Of a stretch of DNA of 64,000 bases, positions 34,893 through 46,600 are shown one piece after another; positions within the stretch are counted from its first letter, which is position 1; each line of letters starts with the position of its first letter. Under the pieces are notes generated by a model that saw nothing but the letters and a program-made list of their open reading frames with translations, searched no databases and was not told the origin of the DNA. Origin of the DNA: Cymbidium sinense (Eukaryota; Streptophyta; Magnoliopsida; Asparagales; Orchidaceae); contig CM038217.1 of assembly GCA_021442155.1 (NCBI GenBank), positions 148,243,143 to 148,307,142 on the forward strand, written 5' to 3'. Position numbers and translations under genes: made by a program.

Positions 34893-36994
34893 CTGTTGAC
34901 CTCATTTTTAGAATGAGCTCTCAACCCATCCATCTTAGACATAGGACTTCTCTTAGACACTAAGGTTTCATTAGTCTTAAGACACTTCTAGTGATTAGGT
35001 GAACACTTAACCTAACCCTAGAAACTTAAAAGAGTTAGCCATAGGAATAGTCAATGCCTTAGGGGTTTTAGAAAAATTTTCCTACCCTATAGCTTGAACC
35101 AAATCCTCACTTCCTTCTTTCAAATCAAACTCCAAATCAAACCAACTTCAATCTCAAATCAATTCCAACTTAATTGATTTTATCAAACCTTAAATAAATT
35201 CCAATGGATTTTCTCAAATCATGAATCAATTCCAAATGATTGAAGCACATGATTGAAATCTAAATCTAAAATCTTTCCTAAGTCACTTTATTCTATCTTA
35301 TGGACTTAGTTCAAATCAAATCCAAATCAATTCAAATTCAATAAATTTTCTCATAACCCATTTTTATTCTCATTTATATTCAAAAATATAAATGAAATAT
35401 AAATTCAAATATCCAAAACCAAAATCAAAACTCAAATACAAATCTAATCAAAATCGAACTTATGCTTCTTCAAGTCAAATTCTTAAACTTAGCCAAATCA
35501 AACTCAAATCATGCCAAACCCTTGATTTTTATTCATGATTCAATGAATCATTCAATCATGAATCCAAATATAAACATAAAATTCAATTATAAAACCAAAA
35601 CTAAATTCAAAACTCAAATCCAAATTCAACCAAAATTCAACCTAAACCTTTCAAGTCAAATTCTTGAACTTAGCCAAATCAAACTCAAATCAACCCAAAC
35701 CCTTGATTTTTCTTATGATTCAATGAATCCTTCAATCATGAAACCAAATATAAACATAAACCTCAATCATCAAACCAAAACCAAATTCAAAAATCAAACC
35801 CAAGATAAACTCATGTTCACCCTTTAAACTTGAAATTGTCAAATGAATCAAAACCCATTTGACTCCAAATCACTTGCAAATGGATTTAATTTTAACTCAT
35901 AAGTCCATATGTGAGTTCAATCAAACTTGATTCAAGTCTTGATCAAGTCAATTGACCCACTTAGGCTCACTTGACCCAAAGTGACCTAAAGTACCCCTTT
36001 TGAGCCAAATTCTAATCGTACCCAAATTGGATTGAACTAATCCCACCTAAGCATCACATTATGACCAACAATCATTATGAGATGATGAATCACTCAAATT
36101 GGGTCAAACCAAGTCAAACCTAATGGTTGCCCAATTCAACACTTAAGGCTAAAATTGACCACCCCACTCAAAATGAGCACATGGGAATTACTCCTCCACC
36201 TCATTTAACACATGGAAACTTCTCCACCACCTCCCTCTGGCCAAACCAAACCACATGGTGTACAAAATGGCCTAACCAACTCAACCCATAGGATCAATTT
36301 GATCAAAATAGCAAAGTCATGCTCGGCCATCCGATCCTTCTAGGGGGAGATGTAATACAAGCATTCCTAAGCTCATCCAAGCTTCCTATAGCTAATTCGA
36401 TTTCTCCATTTTTGGTTTTCCTTAAGGAAAAAATAGGGGAGCTCAAGGCAATTTCATTCTAATTCAATTCTCCACTAAAGCTCAATTCCTCTTTTGAGCA
36501 CCTTGAGGGAACCTAGTAGAGCTCACCCAAGCCTTCATCTCTCAAGCTGTGAGAAGGTAGAGTTTGATCAAGGTCGCAAGCAATTGAAGCCCATTTTGTT
36601 CCATAGGAAGATCCACTTAACCTCATGCCCTAAAATCTTCAACAAAGCTTCATCTCCATTAGATGAAGCTAACTAGCTGGGAGGGCCAGTGATAACCTCT
36701 AGTGGGGTATGGATCAAAACTGAGCTTAGGTGCAGGAGTTCTTGTCTTTTGTAAAAGAAACTTTCACCCTATTGCATTTTGATCATTGGATGTCTTGCTT
36801 CTTATATGATGATGGTGTGGGTTCAATTTAAGCTCAATCAAGCATGGATCAAGCCCTAAAGGGTGGATTGTTCCCTCCAACAGGAGAGCTCAGGGATGGA
36901 TCATTGACCATCCATCTGTGCATTTTGGATGGACGGTCCTGATTAATGCTCATATGGTCCTTCAATTTATCCCTTAAGAACCGCAGGCTTAATT

Positions 36995-37025
36995 TGACCG
37001 TCCGATCTTTGATCGGATGGTTGAG
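36995..37025 (+). repeat. Inverted repeat around CCGTCCGATC
   Basis: CCGTCCGATC is followed after three bases by GATCGGATGG, giving a 10-bp stem with one mismatch. A second GGACGGTCC occurs 70 bp upstream. The other type A LTR keeps only CATCGATTGATCGATG at the equivalent place (near 56,964). Confidence 0.6.
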
Positions 37026-39069
37026 GAGAAAGCACGTAGCATCGCTAACGGCATTGGATGTGACACTTAAATAACCAATCCCATCATGCCACGTGGAAAG
37101 CGTGTGCCACATCACGTGGCACCGACAGGATTAGTTATGTAATTAGAGTTTTAATTAATCCTTAATGACAAAAACTTCAAATTTACATAACTAAATGTAG
37201 AAAAATAAAAAAATATAAAATAAAATGCATTTTGAAGATAATTTAGAGGGAAATTCATAAAAAATGTTGACAATTAGTTTTAAACAATAAATTGTCCTTA
37301 ATTAGAATTTTATTTAAAACTTAATAATCATAATTACTCCCTAATTACTTCATTAATTGATTCCAAGTTTCTTAGATGTATTTAGTGGGATGACCTTTAC
37401 CTCCCCTAATTTTCTTGGAATTTATTGATGAGTAAATTAAGAAAATCAATTAATGAATCCTTAATCACTCTCTTAATGTAATTAAGCTTAATTAAGCATG
37501 TGAATAGTGGTTTAATCTCTTGATTAAGTTAATTATACTTTGTTTAAGTGAAGAAGAGGTTTATGAAATGGTTTTTGGGTATTTTTCCCAAGTCATTCCA
37601 CAAACCCCTTTCTTTCCTTAATTTAAATTTAATTAAGGCCTAATCCACTAATGACCCACTTAATTAACTTGATAAAATTTACAAAACATTCCAAAACTCA
37701 ATCATTTCCTTTTTGGGTACATGCTTAGGTGTTCAATAACCAAAGTAGCTTAAGGAAATCATATCTAACCCATATGTATGGGAAGGGTTATGAAAGTACT
37801 TAAATTAAACCATTTTTCTTAATTAATCATTAATTATGAGCCAAATGCATTAGGTCCTTTTTTTCTTAGGTGCATTGCTAATTTAAATTCCTTGTGATTT
37901 TATATCATATATTGGCTCATAATTATTTGGTTAAATATGTTAAAGTGGTGTAGGTAAGGGGCAATTAATGAACTTAATGAACACCTTAACCTAAATAAAA
38001 CATAAAATCCACTTTAAGTGTTCTAAAAATTAAACTAAAATAACATACACATGTAGGAGAATGGATAAGAGAATGGATAAGATTTTATGTCAAACATTAT
38101 AAATGAAAGATTTGTTATTTATAAGTAATTATAAACTTGCATGTGAATAATATGAAATGTGTTATGTGATTTCTTCTCTTCTTAACATAGTTTGTATAGA
38201 TTTGCTTGTATAGTCCATTTGAAAAGGACATAACACTTTCTTAATCCTATACACTCCTATGTCATGACCTAAGAAGAACTCCACATCACACATGTAAACT
38301 AAACAATCAAACCAAAATGAAACAAACATAAACTTTTTGCATGATTTTCTTTCCATGCTTTTCTTTTTGTACATGCACATATATTTAAGAAAAGTGGTAT
38401 ATTATTCTGGACACCTTGGGGTTATGAGCTTAAGTAGCCCCAGGTCTTATAACTTACACCCCATGTGTAAATAATGGCGTCAGATAACTTATGTCTTTCA
38501 TACTTGTAAATGTACATATGAAAATGGATAAGAGAATCTCTTTCTACTTAACCAAATCATGCATCATGAAGAATCCAAATTTTCTTAACATCCTTTAGCA
38601 TTCATCATTAAGCAAATATATTTGCATGTATATATTTTCTGGGTCCATCCATATGCAAGCTACAGTTGGGAAAGAAATAAAGTGTTGTGTTTTGTGATAG
38701 TAATTCACTTTACTTAATCTTAAACCATTTCTTTTTGAATAGGTTTGTTTGTGAAAACTTAGTTAATAAAACACATAAAAACATTTACCAAACAAAAATA
38801 TTCAAAATAATTGGACTTGAAATTTATACAACACTTATATTTATGTTCATTTAGCTAATTACTTATTAAGTTAAATGATTTCTTTTTCCTTATCATGTAA
38901 TATTTAATATAAAGAAAATATAATAACATTATTGTTTTATAGATGAAGATGAACAACAATCTTAGTCTAACTATTATTTTCTAGAAGAAAGAAGAAAATA
39001 GAAAAAGATGAGATAAGATAATCCAAATCAATACTCTCATTGTGATTTAATTCATTTATAATCCAGATT

Positions 39070-39090
39070 GTATATGGGTAGAGCTCGACC
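39070..39090 (+). promoter_or_regulatory. Type A 5' LTR TATA-like site and start region
   Basis: TATATG is followed by GGTAGAGCTCGACC, aligned with TATATAAGGGTAGAGCAC at 59,796 in the other LTR. The TATA box is weakened (AAG to G). GGGTAGAGC is kept in types A and B and would be at or near the RNA start. Confidence 0.5.
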
Positions 39091-40505
39091 ACCCAATTTT
39101 TTTTTGGGTTTTTGTGGTGGAGCCCGACCATAAATAGCCTCTTATTCTTTAGCGCTAGCCTTATAAATTGATTGATGTTTGTTTAGCTTATGCATTAAGA
39201 TGACATTTTTTTTCTAGTTTCTTCCTTACTTTGATGTATGGCCTGAAGATGACTAGGCTCTTAGAAAAATAAATTTTCTATTTAACTAATCAATTCAAAC
39301 TAAAAAAAATTAAATAACTCATAACATCACCTAAAGCCTAGGTTATAAAAAAGATAAAAGAATTAGCAACCCCTTTAGCTGGATGTTGTATAATATTTCA
39401 CATCATGCATAAAAAGCATATTATTTCACTCTTGATTTGGAGGGCTTCCACCTTTGCCAGAGAACTTGCAGACCTTTGAGAGCCATGGTGGAAACACTCC
39501 TCTTTTCTTACTAATTTTGGCCCATAATCTAATTTCTCATGCATTAGGCATATGAATCCTAAAGCCTCTGTCAAATTGATTGTCCAAAATAAAAATAAAA
39601 TATAATAAAAATTTGCATTTGATTTAAGTCATTAATCATGCCCTACATGATCTAGTCTCTTAGGGAGTGTGTTTAAGGTCTTAGTCTATTTTTAAATAAA
39701 CAATAGCTTAGCTATCTTGCAAAATCATATGACTTTCCTACATGTATTTAAAATTATATGTAGAGTTAGTTGGCTACCAGGTTGTAAGTCCAATCAGTGG
39801 TTTATCCTCTCTTATGGAGGTAAACTAGATACCCATTTTCACCTTAGATTTAGGTCATGCTTTGGCCCTCGCCAAAGCTCCCTAGAGGTTAGGTTTCTTC
39901 CCCTTATGGCTACAAAGCATAAATCCTCACTCTTAGGCATTTTCATGACATTGTATCATGGAATTGTAAGCCCTATATTTCTAACAAAAATTCAGCTCAA
40001 ACAAATAAATCACTTCAACTTCAAAAATATAAAGCCCAATTATATGATAGTTTTGAATGCTTGATAGGATTCCTAGTATCCTAAGCATCCCCTACTAATC
40101 TTCATTTAGCTTTGATAAGAACTCCCTCCTCTTGATCGATCTCACTTGATCTTTCTAAAAATAAACCAATTGATTGATAGTCCTACCTTCAAAATCTTTG
40201 GAGACAATGATCATTTACCATAATCAAGAGTAATCTTAAGAAATCTCATTCCTTAGGATGTAATTAACTATGGGGGCTTGCCCTTGTAGGAAACTTAATG
40301 AACCCGATTTAAAATAAATCTTGCTTTACTTTTTCATGTAAAGTAGGTAAAGAATCTCTAGTACATACGAAGACCCATAGTTTTTAGGAGTCCTTATTCA
40401 GGTGATTAGGTCCATTGTAGGGTGGTGACTTCTATCTCTTGAGATAGTACACCATTCCTCAATGTCATACCCGATCACCCTAATAAGAATATCTGCGGAT
40501 CGACA

Positions 40506-40517
40506 TGGTGTCCTAAC
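40506..40517 (+). other. Primer-binding site of the type A element
   Basis: TGGTGTCCTAAC follows CA at 40,504-40,505 directly, one base different from the site at 19,426. This fixes the LTR end and the start of the leader. Confidence 0.75.
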
Positions 40518-41011
40518 AAGGTGTAGTATATATATTTTTGTTTTTATTCATCCTTTCCAAAGGGATAGATGAAGGAAAGAATGTATTATTTCACCACAGA
40601 TTTTTCTAGCGAGTCCACTTGGGAAGGTTCCTATCTCCATCTTTGGTAAATGATCATTGTCTCCAAATATCGATAGTGGGTTTGTATTTTATACAAATTT
40701 GAGACTATCTTTCTTTTCTGTTGGCACTTAGTTTATTTCATCCTTAAACTAAGCTAGCCAACATCTTTAGGTTTTAGGACCCCACTCCTAGTGTGTCTTA
40801 AAACCCCCATTAGGTTCTCCAATGGGTAAAAATTTAATAAAAGAAATAATTAAAGACTTCCTCCCTACCATTTTTATGGTAAGTTAAGGTTCATTCCAAA
40901 AATAAAGAAAAATAAATCCTTCATAAAAAATTAGCAATTTTCCAAAAGCACTTTTTCAAAATGCATATAATAAAATGTTTGCACAAGAATTGTCATAAAA
41001 CACCCTCATCT
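40518..41011 (+). other. Proximal leader with two hairpins
   Basis: This is non-coding sequence between the primer-binding site and the hairpin array. TTTGTAT and ATACAAA around three bases form a hairpin at about 40,681-40,697. At 40,719-40,763 TGTTGGC/GCCAACA and CTTAGTTTA/TAAACTAAG form a two-part stem. In the second copy (about 61,384-61,428) the outer stem is kept and the inner one is degraded. Confidence 0.6.
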
Positions 41012-41850
41012 AACAATCTTCATGATTGTTATATGTTGGATCATTCCAAAAATAAAATTCCAACAATCATATTTTTTGAAAGCATAAATGAACATCTTCA
41101 CTCAATTTATTTTGATGAAGATTTCATTTTCAAAAATAAAATTCCAAAAATCATATTTTTCAAAAGAAAAAATGAACATTTTCACTCAATTTATATTGAT
41201 GAAGATTTCATTTTCAAAAATAAAAATCCAACAATCAAATTTTCCAAAAGCACAAATGAACTACTTCACTTAATTCATTTTGAAGAAAACTTCATTTTCA
41301 AAAGTAAATTCAAAAAAAAAAATCATACTTTCCAAAAGCACAAATGAACATATTCATTCAATTTATTTAATGAAGATTTCATTTTCAAAACAAAATGAAC
41401 AATCACATTTTCAAAATAAAATGAACAATCAAATTTTCAAAACAAAATCAACAACATCCTCTTAAAAATAAAATCCAACAATCATAAAATTTCAAAAAGC
41501 ACAAATGAACATCTTCATTCAATTCATTGAATGAAGATTTCATTTTCAAAACAAAATGAACAATCACATTTTCAAAACAAAAATCAACAATCATCTTTCC
41601 AAAAATAAAATCCAACAATAATAATTTTAAAAAAAACACACAAATGAACATCTTCATTCAATTCATTGAATGAAGATTTCATTTTCATAACAAAATGAAT
41701 AGTCACATTTTCAAAACAAAATGAACAATCACATTTTCAAAACAAAAATAAACAATCATCTTTTCAAAAATAAAGTCCAACAATAATAATTTCAAAAAAT
41801 AATAATAAATGAACATCTTCATTCAATTTATTGAATGAAGATTTCATTTT
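41012..41850 (+). repeat. Leader hairpin array, first class
   Basis: Seven imperfect to perfect palindromes lie at about 41,085, 41,170, 41,254, 41,342, 41,503, 41,642 and 41,807, each about 44 bp. Typical arms are ATCTTCATTCAA and TTGAATGAAGAT around a 4-base loop, extended by AAATGA / TCATTT. A small AACAATC/GATTGTT hairpin precedes them at 41,012. They are separated by A-rich spacers with AACAATCACATTTTCAAAA units. Short ORFs on both strands here (for example 40,961-41,347) only reflect the lack of stops in the repeats. Confidence 0.9.
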
Positions 41851-41976
41851 CAAAAGAAAATAAACAATCACATTTTTCAAATAAAATCAACCATCACATT
41901 TTCAAAAATAAAATCAACATCATCTTTTTTAAAAATAAAAATCAAAATCAAAATAAAAAGAATCAAGAATACATTT

Positions 41977-42775
41977 GGATTTCCTTAGCATACCTAAATT
42001 TGCTAAGGATCCTCTTTTTCAAAATCAAATTAAAAAAATAAACAACATAGGATTTCCTTAGCATACCTAAATTTTCTAAGGATCCACTCTTTCAAAATCA
42101 AATCAAAAACAAAAGAAACACATTTGGATTTCCTTAGCAAACCTAAATTTGCTAAGGATCCTTTTTCAAAAATCAACAAAAATAAAAGAAACACATTTGG
42201 ATTTCCTTAGCATACCTAAATTTGTTAAGGATCCTCTTTCAAAATCAAATCAAAACAAAAGAAATAACATTTGGATTTCCTTAGCATACCTAAATTTTCT
42301 AAGAATCCTCTTTTTTAAAAACAAAAAACAAAACAAAACACATTAGGATTTCTTTAGCATATCTAAATTTGCTAAGAATCCTATTTTCAAAAAATTTCAA
42401 AGACAAAACATATTTGGATTCTTCATTTAGCATACCCAAATTTGCTAAATGAGGATTCCATCTTTCAAAATCACCCATGATTCACAAAACAAAGCAAACA
42501 AAAGAAAGAAGAAATTATTTTCAAACACCTCACCTAGCATACTTAAATTTGCTAAGTGAGTAAAATTCTAAAAAATCTCAATTAAAAAAAAAATCAAAAT
42601 CAAATATGAACCTATGGAAGCATCTCTCTCAAAAAATATTTGAACCCATTTTAAACATACCCAAATTTGTTAAAAAATGGATTCTAAATTAAAAAATTCC
42701 CTTTCCAATCAATCTCAAAATCTCTTCTAAATTCATTTGAGCCCCACTTAACACTTTCAAATTGTTGAGTGTGGG
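41977..42775 (+). repeat. Leader hairpin array, second class (constant loop, varying stem)
   Basis: Ten stem-loops lie at 41,977, 42,050, 42,126, 42,199, 42,273, 42,345, 42,421, 42,530, 42,645 and 42,742. The first six recur every 72-76 bp. The loop is near TACC(C/T)AAATT, closed by CA and TG. Most of the first six share the stem CCTTAGCA/TGCTAAGG with outer GGAT/ATCC, some with arm mutations. The seventh has TCATTTAGCA/TGCTAAATGA and the eighth CTCACCTAGCA/TGCTAAGTGAG with one mismatch. The ninth pairs CCATTTT..ACA with TGT..AAAATGG and the tenth CCCACTTAACA with TGTTGAGTG. They end about 130 bp before the first ORF. Confidence 0.92.
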
Positions 42776-42905
42776 TTCAAATTCTAAATTCAAATTTAAA
42801 AAAATCAACAAAGAAAAAAATTTGATTCAAGTTTGTTTTCAACATTGCACACTTTCAGTTAGCTTCAATCAGTTTCAATTTCAATTTCACTTCAGTTCAT
42901 TTGCA

Positions 42906-43589
42906 ATGGTAGGAGTATGTGTTCATTTCCTTGGGGATGAATTTTTGATCGGCCACCTCCCATGCCATTATGCCCACCTCATCCACTTTGGCAGACTTTG
43001 AGGGGCAGATTATATGTGAGGGAACCTCCACGCAGTGAGCATAGTGACCAAGAAGCTAGTCATCCAGGTTGACATACCATGTGATTCATATATTCCCTCG
43101 CTGAAGAGGAAGGCTATGGCGGTTCCCACAGTAGCAGTAGTAGTGCTAGCGTTAGTGCACCCAGTTGTTCCCCATGTTTCCCCAGCTAGGGCTAGCACCC
43201 ACTCACTAGTTCCCACCAAGGGGAAGGCTCCCCTGATTTTAGGGATTGTCTCCCCTGCCTTCGAGGTTGGGTTTAGTTCCTACACTGCTCGACCTACCAG
43301 GATCCAGCACAAAAATAAGAACTACATGATTAAGCGGTATCACACTCGCATTGCCAGGGAGTTGGAGGCAACAACCCAGTCTGTTATAGAGGAGTAGCCT
43401 AGGATGGTTTCCCCACTGGTTATAGAAAACCAGGTCCACCCTCTCTCTGGATATGATAGAGAGATGTTAAGAAGATTTCAACTTCACCTCCCCCGAGCAG
43501 TTCAATTTCAGGCACCTATTAATTGGAGGAGGAGGTCATACGCCGACCTTCGATCCATTTTACGTCAAGTAAGTGGAGCCTACGGATGA
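42906..43589 (+). pseudogene. Type A element: extra ORF before gag, N-terminal part
   Basis: The ATG at 42,906 opens MVGVCVHFLGDEF and continues to YAHLIHFGRL before a stop. The second copy at 63,601 has MAHHVFSPWDGLPDRA and YAHLIHLDEV, so this start is shared. The reading goes on in other frames at 43,035-43,397 (120 codons, basic, with KNKNYMIKRYHTRIARELEA) and 43,404-43,589 (61 codons, Arg-rich, with YDREMLRRFQLHLPRA). I recognise no domain. Position before gag agrees with the extra ORF of Ogre elements, whose role is unknown. It is broken by at least two frameshifts. Confidence 0.6.
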
Positions 43590-44660
43590 TTGGAGTCCAG
43601 GGCTCAATTTGATTTGAGATCAGTTATCCCCCACATCATGGGTAGATAGATTAGATAGGAGAGGGCCAGAGAGGCCCACACATTAATTCATATCAATAGG
43701 AGAGGAGGTAGTGCCAATCGCAGTCTCGCACTTATGGAATTTCTTTGACGGCATTACCCACATCAATCATACTAATAATTCTCTTGGACTACTACACATC
43801 ATAAGCGAGGAGCTTGTATCCCGAGAGAGTCGGTGGTGCCTCCACCACAGCTTCCCTTCCGCCTCCTATACATGTTCTAGCATCTACTATTCCAGCCAAG
43901 GCCATGAAGGCTGCAGGGGAGAAGAGAACCCTGCTAGTGATTCAGCTATGTCCAAGAGATCCTGTTACATCTACATCGCCTACAGTGGCGAGGCCTAGAT
44001 CTCCCAGTCGACCTTCTTCCCTAGTTGTGGTGAGGAAGGAATGGCGACCTCGGAGTATCATAGTTGTCCTGTCACTACCACCACCGCAGTAGGCTATGGA
44101 GATTATAGAGCTAGGGAGGAGATAGCAATAGCTCCCATGGCCATAGATCCTCCTGTACCACTCAGAGCAAAATAGTCAAGAGTATCATCCTCTAGTGAGT
44201 GTCCTCACAAGAGCTCTCAGTAGCAAGGTTAGGTGACTATCTGCTCATGATAGTGATCCCACCAATCGACATCTTCATGCTTCATTGGATCATCCCTAGA
44301 TGACATATAGCTAAGATTCTAGTGGAGAAGAAATCTTGGATATGTCGGTCCAATTTAGAGATGATGAAAAGGACAATTTTGATCCAATGAAGATGACGAG
44401 ATTCAGGAGGTACATGGTAGATACCAAGGGTTCCCTCCTCCATGATCAGCAAGATATGGAAGGTCTTGTGGTTGAGTAGGAAGACACAGCCTATTCGACC
44501 CAACACCTCTATCAGCAATTAAAGTTAAAGGATGAACAAATAGATAGGATGGGGAAGTAGCTTGAGGAATTGGTAGCAGCTATTTTAGCACTTTAGAACT
44601 AAGCACTGGTAGTTCATCTTACTATAGCTAAGGCTAATCAGCTAGAGTTGGTGCATGTCT
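43590..44660 (+). pseudogene. Type A element: ORF-to-gag region
   Basis: This is Pro/Ser/Arg-rich coding remnant in mixed frames (43,711-43,998 and 43,814-44,092 are partial). It matches the - strand element at about 28,200-29,190. No domain was recognised. A predicted coiled or charged stretch near 44,400-44,600 (LKLKDEQIDRMGK-like) lies just before the gag core. Confidence 0.5.
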
Positions 44661-45345
44661 TGGATCCTGCTAAGACTTTACCTCCAGTAGAGCAGAGCAG
44701 CACCAGTTTTTATAGGAAGGTAGTGGATAATACCTTCATACAAGAAGAGGGCATCAAAACCATGGTTATGTAGTAGGTGAGAGAAGTGTTGGCTCAAGCT
44801 CAAGGAGGATCATTAGTTCCAAAGGGTAGACCCTACCCAGGGGAATTTGATGCCATCCAATATCCTAAGGGTTTCTTCCTTCAAAAGTTTTGATGGCAGG
44901 AACCCAAGGCATACACATTTTAATTATTGCAACACCAAGGTGGCAATGATGCTCTCCCATCTAACTTTTGTCGGCTTAGTAGGTATAGCCTGGTATGCTT
45001 GAACTTCCCAATAGTTAGTGAAGACTTTGTGAGTTGGAGCAACTTTTTTAAGAGGTTTGTTGGAGCTCAACAAAGGGTGACAGTAATCTCGTAGGCTCAA
45101 TAAAAACCAGTGAGTCCTCATTGATTATATTCTCGACATAATTTGAGTATGAAATACAACCACATGTCTAACAACATGCCATTGAGATTTTCGAATATCC
45201 ATGGCTCCTTCATGCTCAAAGGTTTCACCATAAAAATATTTGAGAATCTAATCAACAAGACGACTAGCTTACAAGGAGAAGCCAAACATTGGCCTTTTCC
45301 AGACCAATCAACAAAGCAGAAGCCATAAGAAGCTTATGAGAAAGT
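44660..45345 (+). pseudogene. Type A element: gag core (capsid-like domain)
   Basis: In successive frames the sequence gives PKGRPYPGEFDAIQYPKGF, GNDALPSNF, SWSNFFKRFVGAQQRVTV and then HNLSMKYNHMSNNMPLRF. These match the Retrotrans_gag capsid domain. The protein would form the virus-like particle that packages element RNA. At least four frame breaks and several stops are seen. The same blocks are found on the - strand at 27,640-28,160. Confidence 0.82.
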
Positions 45346-45639
45346 CGCGTGATAGTAGTAGATAAGGGAAACAGCTAGAAGAGTAATTGAGAGACCTCAG
45401 CTCCACCGTCACTTTCCACCTCCTCTACCACCACGAGGTAGTCCCACCGCTTCCCTGTAGCCTCCATGGCTGCACTCTCCTCCTCACCATATCAGCGAGA
45501 TACATACATACCCCGCCAGTGTATGATCCACCTACTCTTTTGGATAAACTTAGCAAGCTTTATTCATTTAAGAGGGAGGTAATTAAGAAGATCTTTAAGA
45601 ATCTCTTAAAATCCTGATTTTTAGCTACCTGAACCTAGA

Positions 45640-46032
45640 AGGCTGGAGGAAGCAAGAAAAAGCAATGATCCTAACTTTTGCCCCTACAACCACATGCTAG
45701 GTCATGTTTGGGAAGATTGCTTTACATTCAAGGACTTGAGACATAGCTTCAAGACCTGCTATAGTTATCCTAAAGGAATACCTTGTGGAACAACCATCCA
45801 GTTCCATTAGGGTAATCCTTGGGGATACTTGATCCTTCCAAAACTAAAGAAGGGGATATCTCCTTATCCAAAACCTCTAAGAAAATTGTTTCCAAAAGAA
45901 ACTTTCTGTGTGCTAGGAGCTCAAACCTCCAACATCAATGAAGGTTTGCAAGTTGTTCAAGACAACTCAAGGAAAGAGGGAGCTCGAGAGAGATGTGCCA
46001 CTGAGAGTATAAACCACCGAGTCCGCCTCTAG
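45640..46032 (+). pseudogene. Type A element: gag zinc knuckle and C-terminus
   Basis: DPNFCPYNHMLGHVWEDCF at about 45,670-45,725 holds a zinc-knuckle-like motif (C, H, H, C in the order C-x3-H-x3-H-x4-C) of the type found after gag in Tat elements. It is followed by FKDLRHSFKTC. The 45,829-46,032 frame (67 codons) continues with PKLKKGISPYPKPLRKLFP. The knuckle residues are kept here but lost in the - strand element. Confidence 0.72.
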
Positions 46033-46600
46033 TCCACAATTGCAGCTACTACTACTTCAGCGAGCACCTCTATTTCAGCTAGCTCTTCCTTTAGTAGACA
46101 TCTTGTATCAATGGATGAGGGCATCAAATCCCTCACCCCACTTACTTTACTTGACTTATACTATGTACCTCCTTCAAAACCTAAGAAATCAACGAATAAA
46201 GCTAGCTTGAATTATATCTGTGTCACTTCTGATGGGTTGACTAAATCTACTCCTAATGAAAACTCTTCAAGTCTAAACAACAGTTATAAATAACAAATCT
46301 TCCTCTTAATTGAGTTATACTTTCTTTCTCTGAATACTATGGGTACACCTCCTAAGATAGACATGGAATCATCCAATTTCGAGGGTCCCATAGGAGAAGC
46401 TGTAGGTGAGCATGATGAGCAGGTAGAATCTTCCACAAACTTGCCATAATAGATCACTAAAGTCAACCTCCTAGAGTAGCACCTCAAGATAGAGGAAAAT
46501 AAGTCATTGGTTTGAGGATCGAGAAGCCTCTCCATAGGATGCTCCACCCTTGGATATGCTTGTGGAGGATTAGCCCAAGGTGGACTACAATGTCCTCTCT
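46033..46600 (+). pseudogene. Type A element: gag-protease linker
   Basis: Serine-rich and acidic coding remnants are present (46,111-46,293, with YVPPSKPKKSTNKASL). They correspond to 26,292-26,880 on the - strand. No domain was recognised. The - strand frame at 46,284-46,679 is a shadow. Confidence 0.45.

Larger units (their letters stand above)
34893..40505 (+). repeat. Type A 5' LTR (5.6 kb)
   Basis: It begins TGTTGACCTCATTTTTAGAA and ends CA just before a primer-binding site. It is colinear throughout with 54,152-61,185, but lacks about 0.85 kb present there at 55,310-56,165, about 0.3 kb near 57,910-58,230 and about 0.35 kb near 59,350-59,690. The first 4 kb is the AT-rich module. The last 1.5 kb is the part shared with type B LTRs. 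Plant Ty3/gypsy LTRs are usually under 2 kb; only Ogre-like elements are known for LTRs near 5 kb. Confidence 0.88.

Noticed and set aside
41977..42380. CRISPR-like array: near-identical 36-bp palindromic repeats every 72-76 bp.
   Set aside because: The context is a plant retrotransposon leader. The spacers are simple CAAAATCAAA sequence and not unique, repeats change stem sequence along the array, and no cas genes are present.
41085..42775. Hairpins as clustered MITE insertions.
   Set aside because: Units are too small and regularly spaced, lack target-site duplications, and occur in the same order in two separate leaders.
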